A stretch of 64,000 nt of DNA, from assembly GCA_013288805.1 (NCBI GenBank), contig JABDBE010000003.1:1-64000 (forward strand), written 5' to 3'. This stretch comes from Acidobacteriota bacterium (GTDB lineage: Bacteria; Acidobacteriota; Terriglobia; Terriglobales; Acidobacteriaceae). Every line of letters starts with the position of its first letter. Within the stretch, counting starts at the first letter, position 1. A model generated the notes under the pieces. It ran no database searches, had not been told where the DNA came from, and was given only the letters and a program-made list of their open reading frames with translations. Position numbers and translations under genes: made by a program. Below are positions 8,495 to 17,716 of the stretch, in pieces.

Positions 8495-9442
8495 ATGCCC
8501 GCTTCCCCCGCCACCGTCAGGCGTACGCCGGACCTCTCCGTCAGCTTCGCTGGCCTTGAACTCAAGAACCCCGTAATCGCTGCGAGCGGCACATTTGGTT
8601 ACGGCATCGAGTTCGAAGACGTGGTTCACCTCGATAAGCTCGGCGGCTTCGTCGTCAAAGGCCTGTCGAAAGAGCCCATGGCCGGGAACCCGCCGCCGCG
8701 TCTTTACGAGACCGCCGCAGGCATGCTCAATGCCATCGGATTGCAGAACATCGGGGCCCGCGCCTTCGTCGACGAGAAACTTCCCAAGCTGCGCGAGATC
8801 AAGAATATCGTCGTCGTCGCCAACGTGTTCGGCTACACCCGCGAGGATTACGAGCGCACTATTCAAATCTTGAATGAAGGCGAAGGCATCGCGGCTTACG
8901 AATTGAATGTCTCTTGTCCCAACACGGCCCACGGCGGAATTCAATTTGGCAGCGATCCCCGTTCGCTTGACGAAGTTGTGGCCACGGCCCGCCATTTCTC
9001 GCAGCGGCCGCTGATCGTGAAGCTTTCTCCCAACGTCACCAGCATCGCGCAAATGGCCTACGTGGCGCAGGAAGCCGGTGCCGATGCGGTTTCGCTGGTC
9101 AACACTTTCGTGGCGATGGCCATCGACGCTGAAACTCGCAAGCCGCGCATTGCCAACGTGACCGCCGGACTCTCCGGGCCAGCTATCAAGCCGATCGCGC
9201 TGCGCATGGTTTACGATGCGGCCAAGGCAGTGAAAATCCCGGTCATCGGTATGGGCGGCGTTTCGACAGCAGTGGATATCATCGAGTTCATGCTGGCCGG
9301 CGCCACTGCCGTGCAGATCGGCACTGCCAGTTACTGGGATCCTGTAGCCACCGAAAAGATCGTGAACGAACTTCAAGACTGGTGCGCTCAGCACCGCATC
9401 GAGCGATTAGCTGACCTAACCGGCGGGCTGATCCTCGAATAG
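8495..9442 (+). CDS. pyrD: dihydroorotate dehydrogenase, class 1B type
   Basis: A 315-residue FMN TIM-barrel enzyme that oxidises dihydroorotate to orotate in pyrimidine synthesis. The active-site loop NVSCPNT carries the catalytic Cys typical of class 1 enzymes. KLSPNV, GLSGPAIKPIALRMV and GMGGV/GATAVQIGTA are FMN and phosphate-binding stretches. The sequence is most like the 1B type, which uses NAD through the iron-sulfur subunit PyrK; no pyrK is seen nearby. The start at 8495 is chosen over 8429 because the promoter lies between them and because family members begin shortly before the LSVSFAGL strand. Confidence 0.93.
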   Translation: MPASPATVRRTPDLSVSFAGLELKNPVIAASGTFGYGIEFEDVVHLDKLGGFVVKGLSKEPMAGNPPPRLYETAAGMLNAIGLQNIGARAFVDEKLPKLREIKNIVVVANVFGYTREDYERTIQILNEGEGIAAYELNVSCPNTAHGGIQFGSDPRSLDEVVATARHFSQRPLIVKLSPNVTSIAQMAYVAQEAGADAVSLVNTFVAMAIDAETRKPRIANVTAGLSGPAIKPIALRMVYDAAKAVKIPVIGMGGVSTAVDIIEFMLAGATAVQIGTASYWDPVATEKIVNELQDWCAQHRIERLADLTGGLILE

Positions 9443-9482
9443 CTCATACCCCTTGCACCATCTGGAGGAAAGGAGCTCGAGA

Positions 9483-9662
9483 ATGACAACTGATTCGAAT
9501 GCGACGGACCCTGCAGGACCAAAACCTCCCTCATTCGGAACTAGACAGATCGTATTTTCACTCGTTTTGCTGGTGATCCTTCTCTTGCTTGGCCAAAGCA
9601 TGGTGCGTCACCGCTTCTTTCAAGGCGGCCGATACCACCAGAACGGCTCCGTCGGGCAATAA
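9483..9662 (+). CDS. small single-TM membrane protein
   Basis: A 59-residue protein with a hydrophilic N-terminus rich in Asp, Thr and Pro, one strong TM helix (IVFSLVLLVILLLLGQSM) and a short basic C-terminus. The track's start at 9453 is less likely than the ATG at 9483, which has a strong GGAGG-type Shine-Dalgarno just upstream. It follows pyrD by 40 nt on the same strand and is probably co-transcribed. No family is recognised. Confidence 0.65.
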   Translation: MTTDSNATDPAGPKPPSFGTRQIVFSLVLLVILLLLGQSMVRHRFFQGGRYHQNGSVGQ

Positions 9663-9765
9663 GTAAAATCGGAAGCGAGCTGTGCCTTTCCCTTCGCAAA
9701 CCAAACTGAGAAGGACGTAGGCGCAGCGAGTTTGAGCAGGGAGGGCGACCCTCCAAGGCCAGATC

Positions 9766-11079
9766 TTACCGGCCGGAGGTGTACCAGATGGAGCCTGGGG
9801 AGCGGAAATTCAGGCCTTCGCCCCAGACGGCTTGGGTACGGCCCTGGTGGTCGATGCCGATGCCGAAGTAGTCTCCGAAGGGAAAGCTGAAGCCGCCCGG
9901 GTGAATGTAGGGGTAGCCGGGGGCGTAGCTGGACATCTTCGACTCACGGGACCAGGTTGCGCCGCCGTTGGTGGAACTGCGGTAAAACGCGTTCCAGAGC
10001 GGGTGGTTGCGGGTATCCAGATTGCGCGAATCCATCCACGCGATTCGCACGTCGCCCGCGTCTCCGGCGGCGAGTGCGGGAAAGGCGTGCTCCACGCTCG
10101 AAGGCGCCGTTGAAATATTCAGCCGCGGCGACCAGGTTTCACCGGCCGTAGTCGAAGAAGAGAAATAAATGCGTGCAGGGCTCTTGTCGGCAGCGCCGGA
10201 ATTCCACAGGGCGTACAAAGTGCCTGCCGCATCCGAGGTCATCGTGATCTGCGCGCCCAGGTAGCCCCACTCGCAGCGATAGGCTCCGCAGTCGGGGGGT
10301 GCGCCGGAGGCATCCATGAGCCGGGTGGTCCAGCTCTCGCCGCCATCGGACGACTTGCTGATATACAGGCTCACGCGGCCCGTGGCGCCGTCGCGCTGAG
10401 TGTATCCGGCCCAGGACAAGTAGACCGAGCCGTGAGGATCGACGGTCGCGCCTCCGGCCAGAGCCCGCACCAGTTTGGATTTCGGACTTACATTGGCGGA
10501 AGTGAACGTAATCCCACGGTCGTGCGATGAGGCGATCAGGATATGGCCGTCGCGATTGAACCCGATGTAGACATCCTCACCGCGAACCGCGAGCACCGGC
10601 TTGTCGGCATCGAGGAGGCCGCGGTCGGCCACGACAATCGACCAGCTCTGACCGAAGTCGACCGACTTGGCCACGACCATGTCCAATTTGTTACGTTGCA
10701 GCCAGGCCGCATAGACCGTGCGGTGGTCGGCGGGGTCGACCACGATCTGAGGATCGTACTGGCCCGTCCCCGGCGGCGTGATCTCACGCGGCGGTTGCCA
10801 GGTCGCGCCATTGTCATTGCTGGCTACCAGAATCATGGAAGGGAGCGGGCAACCGCGGCATCCGGGAACGCGCCCGTACTGCGGATAAAGAATGTAAGTA
10901 TGACCGAAGCCGTCGGTTGCGATGGCAGGCTCCCACTGATCGCCCACGGTGAAGCCGACCCGGGCTTGCGGCGTGAAGCCTGCCTTCGCGGCGAAGGCGG
11001 CGGGAACGATCGCGCAAACAAATAAGATCGCGAGAGCCAGCCGGGAACTTCTGTGGGTGCGGTGGACAGCCAAGGTCAC
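9766..11079 (-). CDS. secreted BNR/Asp-box repeat protein (sialidase-like propeller)
   Basis: A 437-residue exported protein beginning at GTG. The signal peptide ends near AAFAAK. The rest contains about six Asp-box (S-x-D-x-G-x-T-W) variants: SNDNGATW, SVDFGQSW, SHDRGITF, SSDGGESW, STTAGETW and SSTNGGATW. Together they indicate a six-bladed beta-propeller of the sialidase/BNR superfamily. Such proteins can be exo-sialidases, other glycosidases or binding propellers. I do not see a convincing arginine triad, so enzymatic activity is uncertain. It stands alone, with rnpB on the other strand beyond its start. Confidence 0.8.
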   Translation of the reverse strand: MTLAVHRTHRSSRLALAILFVCAIVPAAFAAKAGFTPQARVGFTVGDQWEPAIATDGFGHTYILYPQYGRVPGCRGCPLPSMILVASNDNGATWQPPREITPPGTGQYDPQIVVDPADHRTVYAAWLQRNKLDMVVAKSVDFGQSWSIVVADRGLLDADKPVLAVRGEDVYIGFNRDGHILIASSHDRGITFTSANVSPKSKLVRALAGGATVDPHGSVYLSWAGYTQRDGATGRVSLYISKSSDGGESWTTRLMDASGAPPDCGAYRCEWGYLGAQITMTSDAAGTLYALWNSGAADKSPARIYFSSSTTAGETWSPRLNISTAPSSVEHAFPALAAGDAGDVRIAWMDSRNLDTRNHPLWNAFYRSSTNGGATWSRESKMSSYAPGYPYIHPGGFSFPFGDYFGIGIDHQGRTQAVWGEGLNFRSPGSIWYTSGR

Positions 11080-11295
11080 AAAACCTCAGGCGAGCTGGGG
11101 GGCAAAGCCGCTAAAGCAACATATCGCGGAAAAGCGGGGTTCGTCAACCGGAATGGCGGGCAGTCAAGTATCCCAGGTCACGATTGGCCCAGCGTCACCG
11201 GCTTGGACATTGTTCTGCGGGCTGCTCGAACATCAGCGTCGAGACTTAGGCCCTGAGGAGATTATGTCCGTCCGGTTCTTAGCGGTCGCATCGCA

Positions 11296-11301
11296 TATAA
11301 T
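11296..11301 (+). promoter_or_regulatory. -10 box of rnpB
   Basis: A perfect TATAAT lies 9 nt before the first base of the RNase P RNA. The -35 region is weak. Confidence 0.6.
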
Positions 11302-11310
11302 GATCCGGTA

Positions 11311-11718
11311 GGCAGCTGGACCGGACGGTCGCTCTCGGCGCTTCGGCGGCGAGGGAGGAAAGTCCGAACTCCGCAGAGCAGTGTGCCGGATAACGTCCGG
11401 GAAGCCGGGTTCAAGCCCGGTTGACGGCTAGTGCCACAGAGAACATACCGCCTGGTGCATCTTCGGATGCTCGGGGTAAGGGTGAAAAGGTGCGGTAAGA
11501 GCGCACCGCCGCGGCAGTAATGCAGCGGGCAGGGCAAACCCCACACGGAGCAAGACCAAATAGGGAGGGATTCCGAGTTCGCTCGGATCGTGCCGGCTCG
11601 GCGCGTCACAACCTCCGGGTAGGTCGCTTGAGCCCCGCAGTAATGCGTGGCCCAGAGGAATGACCGTCCTGCAGGAGCAATCCCGCAGACAGAATTCGGC
11701 TTACAGGTCCGGCTGCCA
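11311..11718 (+). ncRNA. rnpB: RNase P RNA, bacterial type A
   Basis: This is the catalytic RNA that trims the 5' leader of tRNA precursors. The conserved core is readable in order: GAGGAAAGTCCG near the 5' end, GTGCCACAGAGAACATACCGCC, GGTAAGGGTGAAAAGGTGCGG, GGCAAACCCCA, GAGCAAGACCAAATAGGG, the AGGTCGCTTGAGCC stretch and the 3' CGGCTTACAG. P1 forms between GGCAG at 11311 and CTGCC at the 3' end. The length of about 408 nt is normal for type A. Ends are set by P1 pairing and could be off by a few bases. Confidence 0.95.
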
Positions 11719-11725
11719 CAATTCT

Positions 11726-11767
11726 TGGAATCACAGATCTTGGATTAGAAATCACAGATTAGAGATC
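11726..11767. repeat. heptad array 2
   Basis: Six 7-bp units in phase, of loose type NNRRATY with the alternating pair ACAGATC/ACAGATT. It lies between rnpB and the small basic ORF, and the Shine-Dalgarno of that ORF begins where the array ends. Confidence 0.6.
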
Positions 11768-11780
11768 AGGAGCGTAATTC

Positions 11781-11961
11781 ATGTCCGCACCCAGCCGTCG
11801 TCCGGAAATTCGTCGTCGCCGTACCCGCAAAGAAAAAAATTCTTAAGCTGCGCAAGAGTCTCGCTGCGGCCTCATCAGAAACCGATCGTGCTCGCTTCCG
11901 CGCGAAGCTGCATCGCCAGGGGCTGATTTCGCCAGGAACGCCGCTGCTCAAAAGCGAGTAA
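11781..11961 (+). pseudogene. small Arg/Lys-rich protein gene split by a frameshift at A7
   Basis: An ATG with a good AGGAG Shine-Dalgarno opens a very basic reading frame (PSRRPEIRRRRTRKEK) that stops after 21 codons just past a run of seven A's (11833-11839). Moving by one base at that run restores an open frame with a natural continuation (ILKLRKSLAAASSETDRAR) to a stop at 11959. The restored product is 59 residues. The composition resembles small RRPEIRRRRTRKEK-type proteins I associate with Planctomycetes and Acidobacteria (DUF6800-like, from memory). The split could be a true mutation, a homopolymer sequencing error or slippage. No function is known. Confidence 0.5.
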
Positions 11962-12040
11962 GCTCCGCGTCGCGGCTACTCGCTGGTGCATCCCGCGATC
12001 CTGAGTTTTCGTGGTCTCACCCGCGTCGGGACGCCCGCCC

Positions 12041-13207
12041 CTACACAGCTTTGACGTATTGAATTTCTCTCGTTTGTTTTCCTGCCACTGCTTCGTACAC
12101 ACCGAGAATCTGCCGGGCTGAAGCGTCCCAGGAGAATTTCTTGACCTGCTCGTAGGCTCGCTGTTTGAACTTGTCGCGAACCTGCTGGTCCAGCAGCACG
12201 CGGTGGAGCGCGCGCATGATCTCGAAGACGTTTTCGGGATTCACCATCACGGCTGCGTTGCCTACAACCTCGGGGAGCGACGAAGTATTCGACGTCACGA
12301 CCGGAGTGCCGTGCGCCATAGCTTCGAGCGGCGGCAATCCGAAACCTTCGTAGAGGGACGGGAAGACGAATATTTTGGCCGCGTCGTAAAACACTCGCAA
12401 CATTTCGATAGGAACGAATCCCATGAAGCGTACGTCATTTTGCACGCCGCCGCGAATGACGGTTCGGCGCAAGTCGGGATGCTTTGAAAGTTCATCGCCG
12501 ATAATGATGAGTTTCAGATCTGGGAAGCGCCCTTCCTTTTCGAGTTCGGCTTTCAAGGCCGAGAAGGCTTCGATAATCCTCACCAGATTCTTAGGCGGAC
12601 TGATACGGCCGGCATAAAGAAGAAAGGGATAAGTCACCAGATACCGTTCGGCGAGGACTTGCCGCTCGGAATCGGACGCGTGTCCGCGGAGGAAGCGCTC
12701 ATCAATGGCGTTGTACACCACTTCGATGCGAGAACCGGGGATGCCAAACAATTTCTCGATTTCGCTTTTCGTGTATTTCGAAACTGCCAAGATTCGGGCT
12801 GCCCCTCTCAGCACGCGGCGCGTAAGGTGAAAATGCAGCGACCGTCGCATGCTGGAGCGGTCATGGGCGCGATACATGTGTTCGAGAACGTCGTGGACGG
12901 TCATTACGTAGGGGCAAGGCAGGGTCCGGGGCATCCAAAACAGATGCGGAATGTGCACCAGATCGCAATTCACGCGCTTGAGAATGGCCCGACATTCGAG
13001 ATATCCCTTCGCTGTTGTGCCGTCGTCCAGCAGAGGAATTGCCTGAAAGTTTGGCGGGAGCGGATCTATCTCCGCTACTTTCTGCGGTGAACCGATCAGA
13101 AAGTATTCGTTAGAGTGATCCAGCCGGCCGAGCGCACGCACCACATTGCGGGTGTAGGTGCCGACGCCGAACTCAGTCATCCGCCGGATATCAATCGCGA
13201 CCTTCAC
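12041..13207 (-). CDS. GT4 family glycosyltransferase
   Basis: A 388-residue GT-B fold enzyme. The N-terminal domain begins VKVAIDIRRMTEFGVGTYTRN, with a glycine-rich acceptor-side loop. The C-terminal donor domain has LLYAGRISPPKNL and the EX7E-type signature SLYEGFGLPPLEAMAHG followed by PVVTSNTSSLPEV. It transfers a sugar from a nucleotide-sugar donor, probably in envelope or capsule polysaccharide assembly. The ORF in the track extends to 13420 into glyA. I place the start at the GTG at 13207, which leaves 67 nt after glyA and begins at the first conserved strand. Acceptor and sugar are unknown. Confidence 0.88.
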   Translation of the reverse strand: MKVAIDIRRMTEFGVGTYTRNVVRALGRLDHSNEYFLIGSPQKVAEIDPLPPNFQAIPLLDDGTTAKGYLECRAILKRVNCDLVHIPHLFWMPRTLPCPYVMTVHDVLEHMYRAHDRSSMRRSLHFHLTRRVLRGAARILAVSKYTKSEIEKLFGIPGSRIEVVYNAIDERFLRGHASDSERQVLAERYLVTYPFLLYAGRISPPKNLVRIIEAFSALKAELEKEGRFPDLKLIIIGDELSKHPDLRRTVIRGGVQNDVRFMGFVPIEMLRVFYDAAKIFVFPSLYEGFGLPPLEAMAHGTPVVTSNTSSLPEVVGNAAVMVNPENVFEIMRALHRVLLDQQVRDKFKQRAYEQVKKFSWDASARQILGVYEAVAGKQTREIQYVKAV

Positions 13208-13274
13208 GGAGTGATTTAACCACAAAGCGGCGGGCGAAGGTACACAAAGGAAATCCCGGCTTCGAGAGAAGCTC

Positions 13275-14564
13275 TCAGGCCCTTGCCTCCGCTTGCGCCT
13301 TGGCCCTGCGTTCCGGGTATAGCGGGAAAGTGTCAGCCAGCGCCAGCACCTGCTTGCGGATTTTTGCCAGGACAGCGTCGTCGGTTCGATTGTGAAGAAC
13401 TTCGGAAATCCACCGGCCAACTTGCCGCATGTCGGCTTCTTTCATGCCACGCGTGGTGAGCGCCGGCGTACCAATGCGGATGCCGCTGGGTTTCATGGGC
13501 GGGTTGGTGTCGAAAGGAATGGCGTTCTTGTTGACGGTGATGCCCGCTCGATCGAGCGCTTTCTCGGCCTCGCTTCCCAGCATGCCTTTAGAGAACACAT
13601 CGACGAGCATGAGATGGGTGTCGGTTCCACCGGAAATGATGCGGAAGCCTTCCGCCGCCAACGTATCGGCTAATACTTTCGCGTTTGCCACGACCTGGCG
13701 AGCGTAATCGCGGAAGTCCGGCTGCATAGCCTCGCGGAAGCACACAGCCTTGGCCGCGATAATGTGCACGAGTGGCCCACCCTGCATACCGGGGAAAACT
13801 ACTTTGTCGATCGCCGCGGCGTAGTCCTGCTTGCACAGGATCATTCCTGCGCGAGGTCCGCGCAGTGTTTTGTGCGTGGTCGATGTCACAATGTGCGCGT
13901 GCGGAACGGGCGACGGATGCGCGCCACCTGCGACCAAGCCGGCGAAGTGGGCCATGTCCACCAGGTAGATTGCGCCCACCTTGTCGGCGATTTGCCGCAT
14001 GCGCACAAAATCAATAATCCGGGGATACGCGCTGCCGCCTCCGATGATCATCTTGGGGCGCTCTTTTTCGGCAAGCTTTTCCAGATCGTCGTAATCGATG
14101 GTCTCGGCTTCCTTGGTCACGCCATAAGGCACGATGCGATAAGTCTTTCCGGAAAAGTTAAGGTGGAAGCCATGCGTAAGGTGGCCGCCGTGGGCCAAGT
14201 TCAGCCCGAGAATGGTGTCTCCGGGTTGCAGCACGGCGGCGTACGCCTCCATGTTGGCTTGCGATCCGGCGTGCGGCTGAACGTTGGCATGTTCAGCTCC
14301 GAAAAGTTGTTTCGCGCGCTCGCGCGCCAGGTTCTCCACGATGTCGGCAAACTCGCAGCCTCCGTAATAGCGCTTGCCCGGATATCCCTCAGCGTACTTG
14401 TTGGTAAACACCGAGCCCATGGCTTCGAGGACGGCTTCGCTGACGAAGTTCTCCGAAGCGATCAGCTCCAATCCTTCGTGCTGGCGGCGGACTTCATTGT
14501 CGATCGCTGTAGCCACCTCGGGATCGGCTTCGTAAAGCGGGCGCGACATGTCGTTGCTTTTCAT
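13275..14564 (-). CDS. glyA: serine hydroxymethyltransferase
   Basis: A 429-residue PLP enzyme that interconverts serine and glycine with tetrahydrofolate, the main source of one-carbon units. Visible landmarks are the N-terminal [15 protein letters not shown], the tetramer-contact [15 protein letters not shown], the PLP lysine in [13 protein letters not shown] and the C-terminal folate-site region. Full length for the bacterial enzyme. A GGAG Shine-Dalgarno precedes the ATG. It lies 23 nt after a GNAT gene and before a GT4 gene on the same strand, so the three may form one unit. Confidence 0.97.
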   Translation of the reverse strand: MKSNDMSRPLYEADPEVATAIDNEVRRQHEGLELIASENFVSEAVLEAMGSVFTNKYAEGYPGKRYYGGCEFADIVENLARERAKQLFGAEHANVQPHAGSQANMEAYAAVLQPGDTILGLNLAHGGHLTHGFHLNFSGKTYRIVPYGVTKEAETIDYDDLEKLAEKERPKMIIGGGSAYPRIIDFVRMRQIADKVGAIYLVDMAHFAGLVAGGAHPSPVPHAHIVTSTTHKTLRGPRAGMILCKQDYAAAIDKVVFPGMQGGPLVHIIAAKAVCFREAMQPDFRDYARQVVANAKVLADTLAAEGFRIISGGTDTHLMLVDVFSKGMLGSEAEKALDRAGITVNKNAIPFDTNPPMKPSGIRIGTPALTTRGMKEADMRQVGRWISEVLHNRTDDAVLAKIRKQVLALADTFPLYPERRAKAQAEARA

Positions 14565-14587
14565 TTCAGTCTCCGCAAAAAACAGGT

Positions 14588-15064
14588 TTAATGACGGGTC
14601 TGCTGATAAACGTCTGGGCGATGAAGTTCCATGTAGTTCTCAGGCTTCTTCAGAGGCTCGAAGCCAAGCTTCGAGTATAGCCCGTGAGCGTCTTGCGTGA
14701 CCAAACTCCAGCGGCGCAATCCCTGCAGGCGAGGATGCTGCATGACGCATTCCATCAGCCATTTGCCCAGGCCGCGGCCGCGAAACGAATCGAGCACGAA
14801 GACATCTCCGATATAAGCGTAGGTCGCATAATCGGAGATCACGCGCGCAAATCCTATTTGCTTGCCGTCCGCATACACTCCGAAGCACAGTGAATTCTCG
14901 ATGGAGCGGGCCACGACATCGCGCGGAATGCCCTTGGCCCAGTAGCAATTGGTCAGGAAACTGTGGACGACGTCCAAGTCAATCAGCGCGGGATCGGTGC
15001 TAACGGTGAACTCGCCTTTGCGATAGTCGGTTGTTTGCTCAGATTGGGTGGTTTGGTTAGACAT
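14588..15064 (-). CDS. GNAT family N-acetyltransferase
   Basis: A 158-residue acetyl-CoA-dependent acetyltransferase. The fold is recognised from [21 protein letters not shown] (strands 2-4), the pyrophosphate-binding loop [11 protein letters not shown] (motif A, Q/R-x-x-G-x-G/A) and the C-terminal strand with YSKLGFEPL. The first residues (about 1-20) are polar and rich in Thr and Gln. The substrate is unknown; small GNATs of this type acetylate amines or peptides. A TAAAAT hexamer lies 11 nt before the ATG and a heptad array lies just upstream. Confidence 0.85.
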   Translation of the reverse strand: MSNQTTQSEQTTDYRKGEFTVSTDPALIDLDVVHSFLTNCYWAKGIPRDVVARSIENSLCFGVYADGKQIGFARVISDYATYAYIGDVFVLDSFRGRGLGKWLMECVMQHPRLQGLRRWSLVTQDAHGLYSKLGFEPLKKPENYMELHRPDVYQQTRH

Positions 15065-15393
15065 ACTCTTCTGTCATTTTAGACAAGCGCTTGTCGTTTG
15101 GCACTTGGCAATTGATCTTCAAAAACGTTCAGCGTGATCGATCATTACAGACGACGAAGCAAGGCCTGCCTCCCACAGCAGGTGGAAGCCTATTTACCTC
15201 CAGGGCAACATTGACGCTGGTTTTTACCGGGCGTAGCATCCCGGATCAGGTGTGAGAAGCCTCTTTCTAGCGGGAGTTCCTCTCTGAGACACTGGCTTCT
15301 GTGGCCACACAATTCACACGACCGTTCCCCGGGGGTCTTACAACTGGAAGTTAACGGAGCACGCTCCAAGCGCGCCCTGAGGGGAGGACGATT
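15065..15393. other. intergenic region without a recognised gene
   Basis: This 329-bp divergent spacer lies between the GNAT gene and the beta-helix gene. Apart from heptad array 3 at its left end and the GGGGAGGA Shine-Dalgarno of the beta-helix gene at its right end, I see only GC-rich sequence with no ORF, tRNA or riboswitch that I can name. Confidence 0.6.
15072..15120. repeat. heptad array 3 with internal 14-bp palindrome
   Basis: Seven units in 7-nt phase, five of them ending in TT (types GGCACTT and GGCAATT). The perfect palindrome GACAAGCGCTTGTC (15082-15095) overlaps two units. The array is directly upstream of the GNAT gene start and includes its -10 region. Confidence 0.65.
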
Positions 15394-16551
15394 ATGAGAT
15401 GCCGGCTCGCGTTCAACAGCCTGCTGCTCGCAGCTTTATTTTTTGCTTTAACTCCATTCGCCCTTGCCAGCAGCACATGGTACGTCAATGGTGTCAGCGG
15501 GAACGACGACAACAACTGTATGTCGCCTCAGACTGCCTGCAAGACCATCGGCCATGCCATCTCGCTCGCATCCTCGGGCGATTCCATCATGATCGCGGCC
15601 GCGATCTATAAAGAGACTCTCACTATTGACTTCAGCCTGAAGCTGATAGGTGCCGGCGCGAGCACGACAATTATCGATGGCGGCGGCTACGGAAATGTGG
15701 TTTACGTTCCCAGTACCGTTCACGTCGGACTTTCAAACGTGACCATACGCAATGGTGCAGCCAACGGCGGGGCGGGTATCGCCAGCTTCGGAGTAGTGAC
15801 AATCAACAACAGCACCATCACCAAAAATATCGCGGAGCAAGGCGGCGGCATTGACAACGCCGGCGAGATGACGCTCAACGACAGCACCTTAAGCGGGAAC
15901 ACTGTACCGTACGCATACGATTCCTGGGGTGGCGCAATCTACAACAGCGGTACGCTCACGCTCAACCGCTGCACCCTCACCGGCAACTCAGTAAGCGCCA
16001 ACTACTCCTTTGGCGGCGGCATCTATAGCACCGGCACGCTGACGATCGTCAACAGTACGATCAGCGGGAATAGCGCGGAAGGTGAATCCTTCAGCGGTGG
16101 CGGCGGCATCGCCAACGGCGGCACGCTGACGATCAGCAACAGTACCATCACGGGGAACGGCGCCACCGCCGGTGACGTCCAAGGCGGCGGAATCTACGGG
16201 GCGGCGACACTTCAGAACAGCATCGTCGCGGACAGCAAAGGAGGAAACTGCTCCGGCACTATTACCTCCGAAGGCTACAACCTTAGCAGCGACAAGAGTT
16301 GCCATCTGCACAACAGAGGCGACCTGAACAACACCCATCCCAAGCTCGGGCCCTTGAAGAACAATGGCGGCCCGACGAAGACCAGGGCAGAACTCTTGGG
16401 GAGTCCGACAATTGATGCCGGCAGCCCGAATGGCTGTACCGACAGCCATGGTCATCTTCTGAAGACCGACCAGCGCGGCGAGCCTCGTCCCGGCAAATAC
16501 AAGCATGACAAACGCTGCGACATGGGCGCGTTCGAACGGCAGACCGACTAA
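15394..16551 (+). CDS. secreted right-handed beta-helix repeat protein
   Basis: A 385-residue exported protein. A signal peptide (LLLAALFFALTPFALASS) is followed by a region of about 20-residue repeats rich in N-S-T-I-S-G-N (for example NSTITKN, NSTISGN, RCTLTGN), the hallmark of parallel beta-helix proteins. The opening TWYVNGVSGNDDNNCMSPQTACKTI matches the start of choice-of-anchor Q/Pmp-type surface proteins. The C-terminus (DQRGEPRPGKYKHDKRCDMGAFE) also matches that class. Such helices bind or cleave polysaccharides or serve as surface adhesins. No catalytic residues are assigned. Strong GGGGAGGA Shine-Dalgarno. Confidence 0.85.
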   Translation: MRCRLAFNSLLLAALFFALTPFALASSTWYVNGVSGNDDNNCMSPQTACKTIGHAISLASSGDSIMIAAAIYKETLTIDFSLKLIGAGASTTIIDGGGYGNVVYVPSTVHVGLSNVTIRNGAANGGAGIASFGVVTINNSTITKNIAEQGGGIDNAGEMTLNDSTLSGNTVPYAYDSWGGAIYNSGTLTLNRCTLTGNSVSANYSFGGGIYSTGTLTIVNSTISGNSAEGESFSGGGGIANGGTLTISNSTITGNGATAGDVQGGGIYGAATLQNSIVADSKGGNCSGTITSEGYNLSSDKSCHLHNRGDLNNTHPKLGPLKNNGGPTKTRAELLGSPTIDAGSPNGCTDSHGHLLKTDQRGEPRPGKYKHDKRCDMGAFERQTD

Positions 16552-16597
16552 GTTGATGGGGATGGCGTGAAGTACGACGGCGCGCCGGACCCAGAAG

Positions 16598-17716
16598 CTA
16601 GCCCTCGAATGCGGTTCGCATAAAGGACGCCAGATTCCAGCCGTCGATGTATTTGTAGGGCGTCTCTCCGGTTGTGTAATGTCCGCAGGGCAAAACCACT
16701 ACTTTGTGATCCAGACCGTGTCGCGCAAACTCGTGCACGGCGCTGCGCGAAAATTCCGGCAGAAATGTCAGGTCGTACTTGGCATAAATGATGAGCGACT
16801 TCTTCCGCCAGCGCGCGAACTGTTCGAAGTAGGACGCGGGGCTGACCGCGCTCCAAAGAATCCGAAGACGTTCGAGATCGATCTGGGTTTCCAACCCTTC
16901 CCGGATGTGCCGGGTGGATTGTCCGTGCCACACTACATCGGCAACGTAAGTTGCGGCATGATTGAAAGCCGCCACCTGAATCCGCGGGTCGTGGGCGGCA
17001 GCGAGAAACGCGTAACACGAGCCAAGACTCGTGCCCAGAATGCCAAGACGGCGATAGCCCTGGGATTCGAGCCAGTCCAGACAGCAGCGTACATCGATGA
17101 CCGCTTGGCGGCAGGCGTCGAGGGTTCGTCCGATGTTGGCGGAAACGGCGTAGTCGGCGCGCAGGATCTCGGGAGGGGTTCGAATGTCGTGGTAGGGCAT
17201 GCTCAATCGCAAAACCGAAATCCCGAGAAGATTGAGCACACGGCACAAGCTGTTGTACGCGAGGGCGTCGGAGTTCCAGTGCGGCAAAAGCACGATCGCG
17301 CGCTTGCCTCGCGCCGGAAACCAGCGAGCGTTGGCCAGGTTGTTTTCCGGAAACGGTGTGCGCACCGGCGAGGTGAAGCGCAGAAAATCGGCGTGGGTGT
17401 CTCTAACTTTTTCTTCTAAGGTTGGGTCGGGCACGGCGCGCGTGCTGAAAACTTTGACCTCGCGACGCTCCAAGCGGAAATCCGCCGGTTTGATATAGGA
17501 AAAGAATTCGTCGCTCGATGCGATGATTCGCCGGTTGTATTCGCGCAAATAGCTTTCACTATCTTGCGGAATATGCCCCGGAGCGTAGCCGTTGCGGCAA
17601 GGCCAGTCCCGCGCCCACTCCACACCCCATTCCAGGGGACGCACCACGCGGTTGTTGTCCACGGACGTGAGCCGCGTTTCCCAATCGTACATCCACTGTG
17701 CGTAGCGTGAGGGCAT
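16598..17716 (-). CDS. alpha/beta hydrolase
   Basis: A 372-residue soluble hydrolase. The nucleophile elbow is GTSLGS (G-x-S-x-G), preceded by the strand GYRRLGILG. LLPHWNSDALAYNSLCRVLNLLG forms the first core strands with the oxyanion region. The late acid (IYAKYDLTFLPEF) and histidine (VVLPCGHYTTGETPYK) complete a plausible Ser-Asp-His triad. The N-terminal 110 residues are an extension typical of an uncharacterised hydrolase subgroup. It has no signal peptide. It stands alone, convergent with the beta-helix gene. The substrate is unknown. Confidence 0.8.
   Translation of the reverse strand: MPSRYAQWMYDWETRLTSVDNNRVVRPLEWGVEWARDWPCRNGYAPGHIPQDSESYLREYNRRIIASSDEFFSYIKPADFRLERREVKVFSTRAVPDPTLEEKVRDTHADFLRFTSPVRTPFPENNLANARWFPARGKRAIVLLPHWNSDALAYNSLCRVLNLLGISVLRLSMPYHDIRTPPEILRADYAVSANIGRTLDACRQAVIDVRCCLDWLESQGYRRLGILGTSLGSCYAFLAAAHDPRIQVAAFNHAATYVADVVWHGQSTRHIREGLETQIDLERLRILWSAVSPASYFEQFARWRKKSLIIYAKYDLTFLPEFSRSAVHEFARHGLDHKVVVLPCGHYTTGETPYKYIDGWNLASFMRTAFEG

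Noticed and set aside
8381-9394. 337-aa ORF on the minus strand
   Set aside because: Antisense to pyrD; shadow.
11262-11609. 115-aa ORF on the minus strand
   Set aside because: Antisense to the RNase P RNA; not coding.
15065-15393. Riboswitch before the beta-helix gene
   Set aside because: GC-rich with short stems, but no recognised core.
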